Assembly (NCBI RefSeq): GCF_003340555.1
Contig: NZ_QPLJ01000006.1
Location: forward strand, 1 to 64,000
Reading direction: 5' to 3'
Length of the DNA stretch: 64,000 bases
Source: Jannaschia formosa
GTDB taxonomy: Bacteria; Pseudomonadota; Alphaproteobacteria; Rhodobacterales; Rhodobacteraceae
Below, in pieces: positions 33,329 to 42,393 of this stretch; position 1 is the first letter of the stretch, and the number at the start of each line of letters is the position of its first letter. The translations under genes and the position numbers were made by a program. A model generated the notes under the pieces. It was given only the letters and a program-made list of their open reading frames with translations. It made no database searches and was not told where the DNA came from.

Positions 33329-34275
33329 GTCGTCCTCACGGTCTGGTCGATGTCGCCGAAGAGGGATCGCCCCTCCCGGTCCTCCATCCATATGCGCACG
33401 CGATCGCCGTTTGCCAGGAAGGGCGTGACCGGGGCGCCGGTCTCCAGCGTCTCGACCATGCGCTGCTCGGCGATGCAGGAATAGCCCGCGCCGCCCTGCG
33501 CCACGGTCCGGCCGGGGCCGCCGTCGAGCTTGTTCGACACCGTGCCGGAGCCGATGACGGTGCCCGCCCCCAAGGGCCGCGTCCGCGCCGCATGGGCGAT
33601 CAGCCGGGGAAACCCGAAGGTCATGTCGACCCCGGCCCGGGTGCGCCCGAAGGGCTGTCCGTTCAGGTCGACGCACATCGTCGCGTCGAGCCGGTCGCCG
33701 TCCCAGCCGGGCAGGTCGTCGGGGCTGCGCGCCAGCGGGGCCAGCGCGCCGGGCGGCTTCGACTGCACGAAGCCGAAGCCTTTCGACAGCTCGTCCGGGA
33801 TCAGCCCGCGCAGCGAGACGTCGTTCAGAAGCATCACGAAGCGGATCGCGGCGCGCGCCTCGTCCTCGGAGGCGCCCATCGGCACGTCGCCGGTGACGAC
33901 CGCGACCTCGGCCTCGAAATCGGGGCCCCAGGCGGGCTTGCCCACAATCTCGGCGCGCGGGCCGAGGAAGTCGGGGCAGCCCTGGTACATCAGCGGATCG
34001 GTCCAGAAGCTGGACGGCATCTCGGCCCCGCGCGCCTTCCGCACCAGTTCCACGTGGTTGACGTAAGCCGAGCCGTCGAGGAACTGCCGCGCGCGCGGCA
34101 GGGGCGCGACGCAGGCGCCCGCGTCGAAGGACGTCGCGTCGCCCTCCGGCGTGATCGTCCCGGCATCGAGCGCGGCGGCGAGGCTGCCCTCGGCGCAGTG
34201 CCGCGCCTTCGACAGATCGTCCGACACGACGACCAGCGCCCCGTCCCGGCCCGACGGCAGGCTTGCGACGATCAT
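33325..34275 (-). CDS. Fumarylacetoacetate hydrolase family protein
   Basis: This 316-residue FAH-family hydrolase has metal-binding carboxylates in 'DFEAEVAVVTGDVP' (E-x-E) and 'FVMLLNDVSLRGL', then 'RLDATMCVDLNGQPFGRTRAG' and 'GAGTVIGSGTVSN'. Together with hmgA it indicates the tyrosine/homogentisate route: fumarylacetoacetate to fumarate and acetoacetate. The length is that of bacterial single-domain FAH (about 330) rather than eukaryotic 420. It is coupled by ATGA to both the 44-residue microprotein and the DUF2059 gene. No maleylacetoacetate isomerase gene is present. Confidence 0.92.
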   Translation of the reverse strand: MIVASLPSGRDGALVVVSDDLSKARHCAEGSLAAALDAGTITPEGDATSFDAGACVAPLPRARQFLDGSAYVNHVELVRKARGAEMPSSFWTDPLMYQGCPDFLGPRAEIVGKPAWGPDFEAEVAVVTGDVPMGASEDEARAAIRFVMLLNDVSLRGLIPDELSKGFGFVQSKPPGALAPLARSPDDLPGWDGDRLDATMCVDLNGQPFGRTRAGVDMTFGFPRLIAHAARTRPLGAGTVIGSGTVSNKLDGGPGRTVAQGGAGYSCIAEQRMVETLETGAPVTPFLANGDRVRIWMEDREGRSLFGDIDQTVRTT

Positions 34276-34406
34276 TCGGAGCGGTCCTTCTTCCAGGGCC
34301 TCACCCACATCTCGCGCAGCGCACGCGGCAGGGTCAGCAGCCCGAAGACCGCGAGGCCCAGCACGATCCAGCCGAACGGCCCGAGAGAAGCGAGGAACTC
34401 GCTCAT
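34272..34406 (-). CDS. 44-residue single-helix membrane microprotein between hmgA and fahA
   Basis: The frame starts at ATG 34406, overlapping the hmgA stop (ATGA), and ends at TGA 34272, overlapping the fahA start (ATGA). It encodes 44 residues: a short N-terminus (MSEFLASLG), one hydrophobic helix ([15 protein letters not shown], about 12-26) and a basic tail with two Trp ([14 protein letters not shown]). The exact fit to both neighbours and the preserved hydrophobicity argue for a real gene. It could anchor or recruit the pathway enzymes at the membrane. No family is recognised. Confidence 0.78.
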   Translation of the reverse strand: MSEFLASLGPFGWIVLGLAVFGLLTLPRALREMWVRPWKKDRSE

Positions 34407-35764
34407 TTCTTGCCCGGCGTGCCGTCGTACTTCTTCTCGAGCGAGGCCCAGCAGTCGATGTAGTCGTCCTGCAGCGGCGCCTCCTCGGCGGCAAAGCGGG
34501 TCAGGTGCTGCGGAAAGCGGGTCTCGAACATGAAGGACATGGTCTCGTCCAGCTTGGCGGGCTTCAGATCGGCATTCGACGCGCCCTCGAAAGCGCCCTT
34601 GTCGGGGCCGTGGGGCAGCATGCAGTTGTGCAGCGACATGCCCCCCGGTACGAAGCCCTTCGGTTTCGCGTCGTACTGGCCGTAGATGTTGCCCATCAGC
34701 TCGGACATGACGTTCTTGTGGTACCAGGGGGGTCGGAACGTGTCCTCGGCCACCATCCAGCGCTCGCGGAACAGCACGAAGTCGATATTGGCCGTGCCCT
34801 CGATGCCCGACGGCGCGGTCAGCACCGTGAAGATCGACGGGTCGGGGTGGTCGAAGAGGATCGCGCCGACCGGGCAATAGGTCTTCAGGTCGTACTTGTA
34901 GGGCGCGTAATTGCCGTGCCACGCGACCACGTCCAGCGGCGAGTGCCCGATCCCGGTCCGGTGGAACTGGCCGCACCACTTGACGGTCACGGTCGACGGC
35001 GTCTCGCGATCCTCGAAGGCGGCGACGGGCGTCTTGAAGTCGCGGCGGTTGGCCATACAGTTGGCACCGATCGGCCCCCGGCCCGGCAGCTCGAAGGGCT
35101 GGCCGTAATTCTCGCAGACGAAGCCGCGCGCCGGGCCGTCGATCACCTCGACCCGGTAGACCAGCCCGCGCGGGATCACGGCGATCTCGGACGGTTCCAG
35201 TTCGATCACGCCTAGCTCCGTGCAGAAGCGCAGCCGGCCCTCCTGCGGGACGATCAGCAGTTCACCGTCGGCGGAATAAAAGTAGTCGTCGCGCATCGAC
35301 TCGGTGACGAGGTAGATGTGGCTCGCCATCCCGGTCTGCGTGTTGACGTCGCCCGCCGTGGTCATCGTGCGCATCCCGGTCAGCCAGGTGAGGCTCTGGT
35401 CGGAATGGGGCACCGGGTCCCAGCGATACTGGCCGAGCGAGGTCACGTCCGGGATCACCTCGGGGGCGGAGCGCCAGTAGGGCATCTCGATCCGGGCATA
35501 GCGCCCGGAATGCTTGACCGAGGGCCGGATGCGGTAGCACCAGGTCCGCTCGTTGCGGTGGCCCGGCGCGGTGAAGGCGGTGCCGGACAGCTGCTCTCCG
35601 TAAAGGCCGTATTCGACCTTCTGGGGCGAGTTCATGCCCTGCGGCAGGGCGCCCGGCAGCGCCTCGCTCTCGAAATCGTTGCCGAATCCGGGCATGTAAC
35701 CCTCATGCGGTCCCGCAAGCGAGGGGGCCTGGATCAGGTCGCGCGGCGTGCTCTGCTGGGTCAT
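34403..35764 (-). CDS. hmgA: Homogentisate 1,2-dioxygenase
   Basis: This 453-residue cytosolic iron enzyme opens the ring of homogentisate to maleylacetoacetate in tyrosine degradation. Conserved segments include '[20 protein letters not shown]' near the N-terminus, '[14 protein letters not shown]' and '[16 protein letters not shown]' with iron-ligand His/Glu, and '[11 protein letters not shown]'. Length is normal. It is the first gene of the operon down to 29971 and is divergent from the metallophosphoesterase across 121 bp. Confidence 0.97.
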   Translation of the reverse strand: MTQQSTPRDLIQAPSLAGPHEGYMPGFGNDFESEALPGALPQGMNSPQKVEYGLYGEQLSGTAFTAPGHRNERTWCYRIRPSVKHSGRYARIEMPYWRSAPEVIPDVTSLGQYRWDPVPHSDQSLTWLTGMRTMTTAGDVNTQTGMASHIYLVTESMRDDYFYSADGELLIVPQEGRLRFCTELGVIELEPSEIAVIPRGLVYRVEVIDGPARGFVCENYGQPFELPGRGPIGANCMANRRDFKTPVAAFEDRETPSTVTVKWCGQFHRTGIGHSPLDVVAWHGNYAPYKYDLKTYCPVGAILFDHPDPSIFTVLTAPSGIEGTANIDFVLFRERWMVAEDTFRPPWYHKNVMSELMGNIYGQYDAKPKGFVPGGMSLHNCMLPHGPDKGAFEGASNADLKPAKLDETMSFMFETRFPQHLTRFAAEEAPLQDDYIDCWASLEKKYDGTPGKK

Positions 35765-35885
35765 GGCGTCCTCCGTGGCGGCCGGGTTAGCGGTGGCAAA
35801 TGTAACCATCAAGTGGCTTCTCGGCGACCCCCTGCCGCAGACGGGGTCCGGGATGCGCCGCGGGACGGGAAAGGTAAGGTGCGAC

Positions 35886-36593
35886 ATGGCAAAGGTAATC
35901 TACGCCGTGGGCGACGTGCACGGGCGCGACGACCTGTTGGGCGAATTGCACGGGATCATCCGCGACCACCACGCCGCCCGGCAGGACGGGCGCGAGGGCC
36001 TCGTCGTCCATGTCGGCGACTATGTCGACCGCGGCCCCGCCAGCGCCGCGGTGCTCGACCGGGTGATGGCCGGGGTCGCGGGGATGGAGAGCGTCTGCCT
36101 GATGGGCAACCACGAGGCGATGATGCTGGCCTGCACCCGGACCTGGGACTGGCAGCCCTGGGAGGTCTGGCGCAGCAATGGCGGTGACGCGACGCTGGAC
36201 TCGCTGGGTGTCGAGGTCCGGTTCAGGCAATACGACCCCGAGGCGCTTTGCGTGGCTCTCGGACCCGCGCGGCTGGCCTGGCTGCGCGCCCTGCCCCTGT
36301 CGCATATCGAAGGGGACTACCTCTTCGTCCACGCAGGCATCGCGCCGGGCGTGCCGCTTGAGGCGCAGGAGGCGCGCGACCTGCTCTGGATCAGGGACCG
36401 CTTTCTCGACAGCGACGCCGATCACGGGCGGATCGTCGTCCACGGCCACACGCCCGGCGAGGCGCCGGTGGTCCGGCCCAACCGCATCGGCCTCGACACC
36501 GGCGCGCCCGTGAGGGGGGTCCTGACCGCCGCCGTTCTCGACGGCAGCCACCCGCCGGCCTTCCTGCAGGCTCGCGGACGGCGCGCAGACTGA
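35886..36593 (+). CDS. Serine/threonine-phosphatase-type metallophosphoesterase
   Basis: This 235-residue calcineurin-like phosphoesterase has all the metal motifs: GDVHG (about 9-13), GDYVDRG, GNHEAM, a later 'FVHAGI' and 'VVHGHTPG'. This is the PrpA/PPP-type arrangement, so the substrate may be phosphoproteins or Ap4A. ATG 35886 begins '[13 protein letters not shown]'. It is transcribed alone, away from hmgA, and converges with alaX across 8 bp. Confidence 0.93.
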   Translation: MAKVIYAVGDVHGRDDLLGELHGIIRDHHAARQDGREGLVVHVGDYVDRGPASAAVLDRVMAGVAGMESVCLMGNHEAMMLACTRTWDWQPWEVWRSNGGDATLDSLGVEVRFRQYDPEALCVALGPARLAWLRALPLSHIEGDYLFVHAGIAPGVPLEAQEARDLLWIRDRFLDSDADHGRIVVHGHTPGEAPVVRPNRIGLDTGAPVRGVLTAAVLDGSHPPAFLQARGRRAD

Positions 36594-36601
36594 GCGTCGC
36601 C

Positions 36602-37321
36602 CTACCCGTCCAGCGTGATCGAGATCCGGCGGTTCTGCTTGCCCTTGTTCTCCAGCTTGCCGACCCGCACCTGCCCGATCTCGGCCGTCGACCGCACATG
36701 CGTCCCGCCGCAGGGCTGAAGGTCGATCGTCTTGCCCGACCCGATCCGCACCAGCCGGATGCGGCCCGCCCCGCGGGGCGGCTGCACCGACATCGTCTTG
36801 ACGAGGTCCGGGTTGGCGTCGAGCGCCTCCTCGCTGACCCAGCGCTCCGACACCGGATGATCCTCGGCGATCAGCGTGCCGAGCCGGGCCTGGATCACCT
36901 CCCGCTCGTGGGTGACCTCGGGCATGAGGAAGTCCAGCCGCGACTTGTCGAACCCGATCTGCCCGCCGGTGACCGGCAGCGGGACGACGACCGACAGCAG
37001 GTGCAGCGCGCTGTGCATCCGCATGAAGCGATGGCGCCGCTCCCAGTCGAGGCGCATCTCGACCTTCGTTCCCTCTCTCGGCAACGGCCCGGGCTCGGCG
37101 GGGACGAGCACGATGCCGATGCCGTCGGCCGCCTTCACCGTCGAGGCGATCTCGCAGCTGCCGCCATCCCAGACCAGCCTGCCGCTGTCGCCGGGTTGCC
37201 CGCCGCCCTGCGGGTAGAAGATCGACCGGTCGACCACCACGCCGCCCTCGGCGGTGCGGGCGACGATCTCGGCAGTCGCGGACTTCAGGTAGGCGTCGGT
37301 TCGGAACAGGGCCTCGGTCAT
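36602..37321 (-). CDS. Alanyl-tRNA editing protein AlaX
   Basis: This 239-residue free-standing editing domain hydrolyses mischarged Ser- or Gly-tRNA(Ala). Zinc ligands are H103 and H107 (MHSALH) and C204 and H208 (CGGTH). It has an N-terminal tRNA-synthetase-like beta domain ('SIFYPQGGGQPGDSG'), i.e. the longer AlaX-M type. Its start overlaps the stop of the MscS gene upstream (ATGA at 37318-37321), placing it at the end of the cysK/mscS transcript. Confidence 0.94.
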   Translation of the reverse strand: MTEALFRTDAYLKSATAEIVARTAEGGVVVDRSIFYPQGGGQPGDSGRLVWDGGSCEIASTVKAADGIGIVLVPAEPGPLPREGTKVEMRLDWERRHRFMRMHSALHLLSVVVPLPVTGGQIGFDKSRLDFLMPEVTHEREVIQARLGTLIAEDHPVSERWVSEEALDANPDLVKTMSVQPPRGAGRIRLVRIGSGKTIDLQPCGGTHVRSTAEIGQVRVGKLENKGKQNRRISITLDG

Positions 37322-39753
37322 GGATACTCCGTCGCTGGCGGCTCTGGTTGGGGCGCATCGGGCGGATCGCTGCCCTCCGGAGGCGCCATGGTCTCGATCA
37401 GGTCATCCTCGTCGCGCCGGGGCGCCTGCGCGCCCTGCCCCTGGCCGCCGCCTCCCTGCCCGCGCAGGGCCTCGGGGTTGCGCAACCACATGTCGCGCTG
37501 CGGGAAGGGAATCTCGATGCCCTCGGCCGCGAAGCGCTCGGCGATGGAATGGTTGATCTCGGATTTCACGATCACCTTCCACAGCACGTCGCGCAGCACG
37601 GCCCGGCAGAGGAAGTCGAGGCTGCTCGCCCCGAACCCCTCGAAGGTGATGACCGGCGCGGGGTTCAGCACCACCATCGGATGCCCCTCGACGATCTCGC
37701 GAAGGATGGCTTCGACGCGACGCGTGTCGGTGCCGTAGGCCACCCCGACCGGCACCAGCACCCGGCCCGAGGTGTCGCCCAGCGTGTTGTTGGTCACGAC
37801 CCCCGCGATCAGGTCCGCGTTGGGCACGATCACGTCCTGGCGGTCGAAGGTCTCGATCCGGGTGGAGCGGACCGAGATCTGCCGGACGAAGCCCTCGACC
37901 GTGCCGACCACGACCCAGTCGCCGATCTTGATCGGCCGCTCGATCAGCAGGATGATCCCCGAGACGAAGTTCTGCACGATGTTCTGCAGGCCGAAGCCCA
38001 GCCCGACCGACAGCGCGCCCGCGACGATGGCAAGGCCCGACAGGTCGATCCCGGCCATCGTGATCGCCAGCAGCGCGGCGACGATGATGCCGACATAGCT
38101 GGTCCCCGACAGGATCGCGTTGGTCCCGCCCGAGTCGAGCTTGGTCTTCGGCAGCACGCTGGTCCGCAACACGCCCTTGATCAGCTTCGTGGCGAGGAAG
38201 CCCAGCGCGAAGACCAGCGCGAAGGTCAGGATGTTGGTCGGCGACAGGGTGAATTCGCCGATCGAGAAGCCGTTGAGGAAGGTCCGCCACCACTCCGCCA
38301 GCGTCTGCGACCGCACGCCCCAGATCAGCAGGAAGGCAGGCACGGCGGCCACGGCCAGAAGGAAGGCGACCAGCGTCGGCGCCAGCGCGTCGCGCACCGC
38401 CTCGGTGCGGCGGGTGGCGGCGGCATAGACGTCGAAAACGACGCTCTGCGCCACGCCGATCAGCACCAGCAGCGCGAGCGACATGACGGTCGGCCACAGG
38501 ATCGCCATCCCGAGGTTGACGAAGCCTGCGCCGACCAGCAGCGGCGCGACCACGCCGATCACCACCAGCGCGCGCCCGACCAGCCGCAGCACCTGCGCCC
38601 AGAACCCCGCCTCGGTATCCTCGCGCGCGGTGCTGCCCTCGGACAGCAGAAGCTGCCCCAGCCTCAGCAGCGTCAGCCCCGCGACGACGGCGATGGCGAA
38701 GTGCAGGACGCCCCGCGCCGCCTCGATCGCGTCGTCGGTGGCGGCCATCTCCTGCACCGCCAGCGCCAGCGCATAGGTCACGCCCAGCGTCAGCGCGTGG
38801 ACCCGGCCCTCCCGGCGCCGGGTCTCGCCCACCGGCAACAGCGAGGGCGTGTCCGCCCGCGGCGGGAAGGCGTGCCCGCCCAGCCAGATCGAGGCCAGCA
38901 TGATGGCGCCCATGACCGGCACCAGCCAGACCATCGCGTCGATCAGCGGCCCCTCGGCGCCGGCGACCATGACGCTGCGCGTCAGCGCGAACAGCCCGAT
39001 CACCGGCAGCAGCAGCCGCGCCACCGACACCGCCAGCAGGCCCAGCCGCGCCAGCGGCGAGGTCGCCTCGCGCGGGGTCAGCCGGTCGCGCGCGGCGTTC
39101 AGCCACCGCCCCGACCGCAGCAGAAGCAGCGCCGCCACCAGCAGCAGCACGACGATGCGCAGCCCCTCCTGCGCGAGGAAGGCGCGCGAGATCTCGGTCG
39201 CGAAGGGCGCCGTCACCTGCGAGACGAGCGCGGCGAACCACGCGCTCAGCGCCAGCAGCGCGGGCGGCCAGGCGACCGGGTTCACCGGCGGCGCGTCCTG
39301 CCGGAACAGCGCCTCGGCGCGGCGTTCCTCGATCAGCTGGTCGGTCTCGGCGATCAGCCCGTTCGCCGCGTTGTAGGCCGCCTCGGCGGCGCGCTGCGGG
39401 GCGAGCAGCGCGTCGAGCCGTTCCTGAAGCTCGGCCCGTCGCGCGGCGGTGTCGGCGGGCTCGCTCTCGCCCTCGGCGGGGGCCGGTCCCAGCGCCTCGA
39501 TCTCGGCGCGAACGGTCGCGATCCGCCCCGAATTCGCGCCACGCGCCGCGTCGAACTGCGTCCGCCAGAGGTCCAGCGTCGCCCGCAGCGCGTCCAGCGC
39601 ATCGTCCGAGGCGTTGCCGGACTCGAGCACCTGCGCCGCCCGCTGCTGGATCCGCTCCCACTCGGCGGGCACGACGGGGCCCGTGGACTGCTGCGCCGCC
39701 AGCGGGACGGCGGTCGCGAGGATCAGCAGAAGGACGCGAAGAAGACGGATCAT
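37318..39753 (-). CDS. Large MscS-family mechanosensitive channel (DUF3772 type)
   Basis: This 811-residue inner-membrane protein has a signal peptide (to about residue 22), a periplasmic coiled-coil/helical DUF3772 region (about 30-170), and roughly ten transmembrane helices. The MscS core at about 590-720 carries the pore-type 'ALSVGLGFGLQNIVQNFVSG' helix and the beta domain ('GDWVVVGTVEGFVRQISVRST'). The C-terminus is a Gln/Gly- and Pro-rich tail. It probably releases solutes on hypo-osmotic shock. The start at 39753 overlaps the cysK stop. Confidence 0.92.
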   Translation of the reverse strand: MIRLLRVLLLILATAVPLAAQQSTGPVVPAEWERIQQRAAQVLESGNASDDALDALRATLDLWRTQFDAARGANSGRIATVRAEIEALGPAPAEGESEPADTAARRAELQERLDALLAPQRAAEAAYNAANGLIAETDQLIEERRAEALFRQDAPPVNPVAWPPALLALSAWFAALVSQVTAPFATEISRAFLAQEGLRIVVLLLVAALLLLRSGRWLNAARDRLTPREATSPLARLGLLAVSVARLLLPVIGLFALTRSVMVAGAEGPLIDAMVWLVPVMGAIMLASIWLGGHAFPPRADTPSLLPVGETRRREGRVHALTLGVTYALALAVQEMAATDDAIEAARGVLHFAIAVVAGLTLLRLGQLLLSEGSTAREDTEAGFWAQVLRLVGRALVVIGVVAPLLVGAGFVNLGMAILWPTVMSLALLVLIGVAQSVVFDVYAAATRRTEAVRDALAPTLVAFLLAVAAVPAFLLIWGVRSQTLAEWWRTFLNGFSIGEFTLSPTNILTFALVFALGFLATKLIKGVLRTSVLPKTKLDSGGTNAILSGTSYVGIIVAALLAITMAGIDLSGLAIVAGALSVGLGFGLQNIVQNFVSGIILLIERPIKIGDWVVVGTVEGFVRQISVRSTRIETFDRQDVIVPNADLIAGVVTNNTLGDTSGRVLVPVGVAYGTDTRRVEAILREIVEGHPMVVLNPAPVITFEGFGASSLDFLCRAVLRDVLWKVIVKSEINHSIAERFAAEGIEIPFPQRDMWLRNPEALRGQGGGGQGQGAQAPRRDEDDLIETMAPPEGSDPPDAPQPEPPATEYP

Positions 39754-40781
39754 CCCTCGAAGACCGTCGGGACCTCCCGTCCGGGCCCGTCCAGCCATCC
39801 GGGGACGGGAAGGTTCTTCGACCGCAGGAATTCCGGGTTCCAGACCTTCGACTGATAGCGCGTGCCGTAGTCGCAGAGGATGGTGACGATGGTTTTCCCC
39901 GGCCCCATCTCGCGCGCCAGCTTGACGGCGCCCGCCATGTTGATCGCGGTCGAGCCGCCCATGCACAGCCCCTCATGCGCCAGCAGGTCGAAGATCAGCG
40001 GCAGCGCCTCGGCATCGGTGGCCTGGAAGGCGAAATCGGGGGTGTAGCCCTCCAGATTGGCGGTGATCCGCCCCTGCCCGATCCCCTCGGAGATCGAGCT
40101 TCCTTCCGAGGCCAGCTCTCCGTGGTCGTAGTAGTTGAACAGCGCCGATCCCAGCGGGTCGACGATCCCGCATTTCACGCCCTTGGACTGCAGCGCGGCG
40201 GCGACGCCCGCGGCGGTCCCGCCCGAGCCCACGGCGCAGACGAAGCCGTCCACCTTGCCGCTCGTCTGCTCCCAGATCTCGGGGCCGGTCGTCTCGATAT
40301 GGGCCTGCCGGTTGGCCGTGTTGTCGAACTGGTTGGCCCAGATCGCGCCGTTGGGATCGCTCTCGGCCAGCTTCGCGGCCAGCCGGCCGGAATAGCGGAC
40401 GTAGTTGTCGGGGTCGCGATAGGGCTTCGCGGGCACCTGAACCAGCTCCGCCCCGGCGAGGCGCAGCATCTCCTTCTTCTCCTCCGACTGGGTCTCGGGG
40501 ATGACGATGACGGTCCGGAACCCCATCGAGGCGCCGACCAGCGTCAGCCCGATGCCTGTGTTGCCGGCCGTGCCCTCGACGATGGTGCCGCCGGGCTTCA
40601 GGTCGCCGCGGGCCACCGCGTCCTCGATCATGTAGAGCGCGGCGCGGTCCTTGACCGACTGGCCCGGGTTCATGAACTCGGCCTTGCCGTAGATGTCGCA
40701 GCCCGTCGCCTCCGAGATGCCGTTGAGACGGATCAGGGGCGTCTTCCCGACCGCCTCGGCCAGGTTGGAATGGATCTTCAT
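39750..40781 (-). CDS. cysK: Cysteine synthase A
   Basis: This 343-residue PLP enzyme makes cysteine from O-acetylserine and sulfide. PLP Lys44 lies in 'PGQSVKDRAA', the substrate loop is 'EGTAGNTGIG' (about 89-98), and the phosphate loop is 'GSGGTAAG'. It is slightly longer than E. coli CysK, as in the alphaproteobacterial group. Its position after trgA-trgB matches the Rhodobacter sphaeroides tellurite-resistance locus. The start lies 44 bp after the trgB stop. Confidence 0.94.
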   Translation of the reverse strand: MKIHSNLAEAVGKTPLIRLNGISEATGCDIYGKAEFMNPGQSVKDRAALYMIEDAVARGDLKPGGTIVEGTAGNTGIGLTLVGASMGFRTVIVIPETQSEEKKEMLRLAGAELVQVPAKPYRDPDNYVRYSGRLAAKLAESDPNGAIWANQFDNTANRQAHIETTGPEIWEQTSGKVDGFVCAVGSGGTAAGVAAALQSKGVKCGIVDPLGSALFNYYDHGELASEGSSISEGIGQGRITANLEGYTPDFAFQATDAEALPLIFDLLAHEGLCMGGSTAINMAGAVKLAREMGPGKTIVTILCDYGTRYQSKVWNPEFLRSKNLPVPGWLDGPGREVPTVFEG

Positions 40782-40825
40782 GGCGGGCCTCCCCGGGATG
40801 TCATCCCACGGGGTTTAGAGATCGG

Positions 40826-41935
40826 TCAGATCGCCTTCAACCGCTCCCGGTGGAGCGCGATCCATTGCAGCGACAGGATCAGCGGCGCGTTCGCCGCCTC
40901 GGTGCTGTCGATCATGGCAAGCGCGTCGCCGAAGGGCACGAGATGGGCGCGAATATCCTCCGCCTCGTGGTCGAGCCCATGCAGCCCGCCCGCCCCGTCC
41001 GGCAGGTCGGCGACCGCGACGAAGGAGCAGATGATCTGCGCCAGCCCCCCGGGGCTGGGATAATAGGTCGCGACATGGTGCAGCGCCTCCGCCGCCACCT
41101 CCAGCCCCGCCTCCTCCTGCAACTCGCGCAGGGCCGTGGCTTCCGCCGTGTCGCCCGCGTCGATCAGCCCCGCGACCGGCTCCAGCATCCAGGGATGCGG
41201 GTCGTGCTTGGCCAGCGCGCCGATGCGGATCTGCTCGACCATCAGCACGCGGTCGCGGACGGGATCCCAGGGCAGGACGGTGGCGGCGTTGGTGACATGG
41301 CTCAGCGCACGGCGGATCGGCCCGCTGCGGGTGCCGTCGAAGCGGGGATGGTCCAGATGCCATTCCTCGACCCGGTGGAACCCCTCGTAGGGATAGCCGA
41401 CGTCCAGCACCTCGACCGGGCCGGGCGGCTTGCCCCCCACGGTGACGGGCCTATGCCACGCATGCCCCATCAGGATGCCATGCGCCCGGGCGTGCATCAC
41501 CGGACGCAGCGCCTGCACCTCCTCGGGCGATTTGCGGCCCCGCGCGCGCATCGCCTCCTCGGCGGCCAGCGCGGTGCGGGCGCCATGACGCGCGATCCAG
41601 GGATCGAGCGACCAGCCCTCCCCTGACCCGGAGGTCCCGGCGCGATAGACCTCGGCGGCGGCGGCCCCCTCGGCGGTCTCCACCTCGACCGCCTCGGCCC
41701 GGTAGCCGAAGGCGGTCTCGTACCAGTCGAGCCGCGCCCGCGCCTCGCGGCCCAGCGGTCCCGTCAGCAGACCCTCAGCCACGCCGCCGGGCACGAGGAC
41801 GGGCCAGTCGCCATCCGCCGCGCGCTCCACCGACCAGCCGGGCAGCGTCGCGGGCGTGGTGGCCACGGGCTCGCCTGCGATCAATTCCAGCAAGTCGGGC
41901 CAGCGCAGCGTTCCGAACAGGAAAAGCCGGCTCAC
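40826..41935 (-). CDS. trgB: TrgB-like protein: gamma-glutamylcyclotransferase-type domain plus Nudix hydrolase
   Basis: This 369-residue protein has two domains. Residues 1-110 form an AIG2/GGCT-like fold ('FLFGTLRWPDLLELIAG'). About residues 205-369 form a Nudix hydrolase of the ADP-ribose pyrophosphatase type, with the box G-x5-x-x7-RELQEEAGL ('GLIDAGDTAEATALRELQEE') and a following 'YYPSPGG' ADP-ribose loop. Asp replaces the usual first Glu of the box. Nudix-containing TrgB contributes to tellurite resistance in R. sphaeroides by an unknown mechanism. It is coupled to trgA by ATGA (41932-41935). Confidence 0.85.
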   Translation of the reverse strand: MSRLFLFGTLRWPDLLELIAGEPVATTPATLPGWSVERAADGDWPVLVPGGVAEGLLTGPLGREARARLDWYETAFGYRAEAVEVETAEGAAAAEVYRAGTSGSGEGWSLDPWIARHGARTALAAEEAMRARGRKSPEEVQALRPVMHARAHGILMGHAWHRPVTVGGKPPGPVEVLDVGYPYEGFHRVEEWHLDHPRFDGTRSGPIRRALSHVTNAATVLPWDPVRDRVLMVEQIRIGALAKHDPHPWMLEPVAGLIDAGDTAEATALRELQEEAGLEVAAEALHHVATYYPSPGGLAQIICSFVAVADLPDGAGGLHGLDHEAEDIRAHLVPFGDALAMIDSTEAANAPLILSLQWIALHRERLKAI

Positions 41936-42393
41936 CGGAGCGTCCGGCCCGCCACCCCTCCGATCAGGCCCACGACGGCCGCGCCGCCGAACATCGTCCC
42001 CAGCACGATCGGGTTAGCGATCGTCAGCGCGTCATCCCACAGGAACGCCATCCAGGCCTCCGCCGCCTGCCCGACCTCCGTATACTTGCGGCCCAAGGAC
42101 TCGCTTATCATCGTCACGAAGCTGTTGAGGATCACGCCCCCCACGGTCAGGATCACCGCGCCGCCGATCCCGGCGGTGACGGCCTTCAGCACGGTCGTGC
42201 CCTTGTTCAGCGGACCCGAGACACGGGTCCCGATGGTCTTCCAGCCGATGATCAGCCCCGCGAGCGCGCACCATTCGCGGAAATTGCCCACCACGATGCC
42301 CTCGGGCAGCGCATGGATCCGGATCGTCTCGGCCGTCCACCAGGCGAGCGCGGCGAACAGCAGGGCGGAGATCAGCTTGGCGGGCGTGGGCAT
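41932..42393 (-). CDS. trgA: TrgA family membrane protein (tellurite resistance locus)
   Basis: This 153-residue inner-membrane protein has about four hydrophobic helices and matches the TrgA family ('PTPAKLISALLFAALAWW' and 'LAGLIIGWKTIGTR'). Its function is unknown beyond involvement in tellurite resistance in Rhodobacter. ATG 42393 shares its last base with the cfa stop codon (TGATG-type overlap), so cfa, trgA and trgB are read from one transcript. Confidence 0.87.
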   Translation of the reverse strand: MPTPAKLISALLFAALAWWTAETIRIHALPEGIVVGNFREWCALAGLIIGWKTIGTRVSGPLNKGTTVLKAVTAGIGGAVILTVGGVILNSFVTMISESLGRKYTEVGQAAEAWMAFLWDDALTIANPIVLGTMFGGAAVVGLIGGVAGRTLR

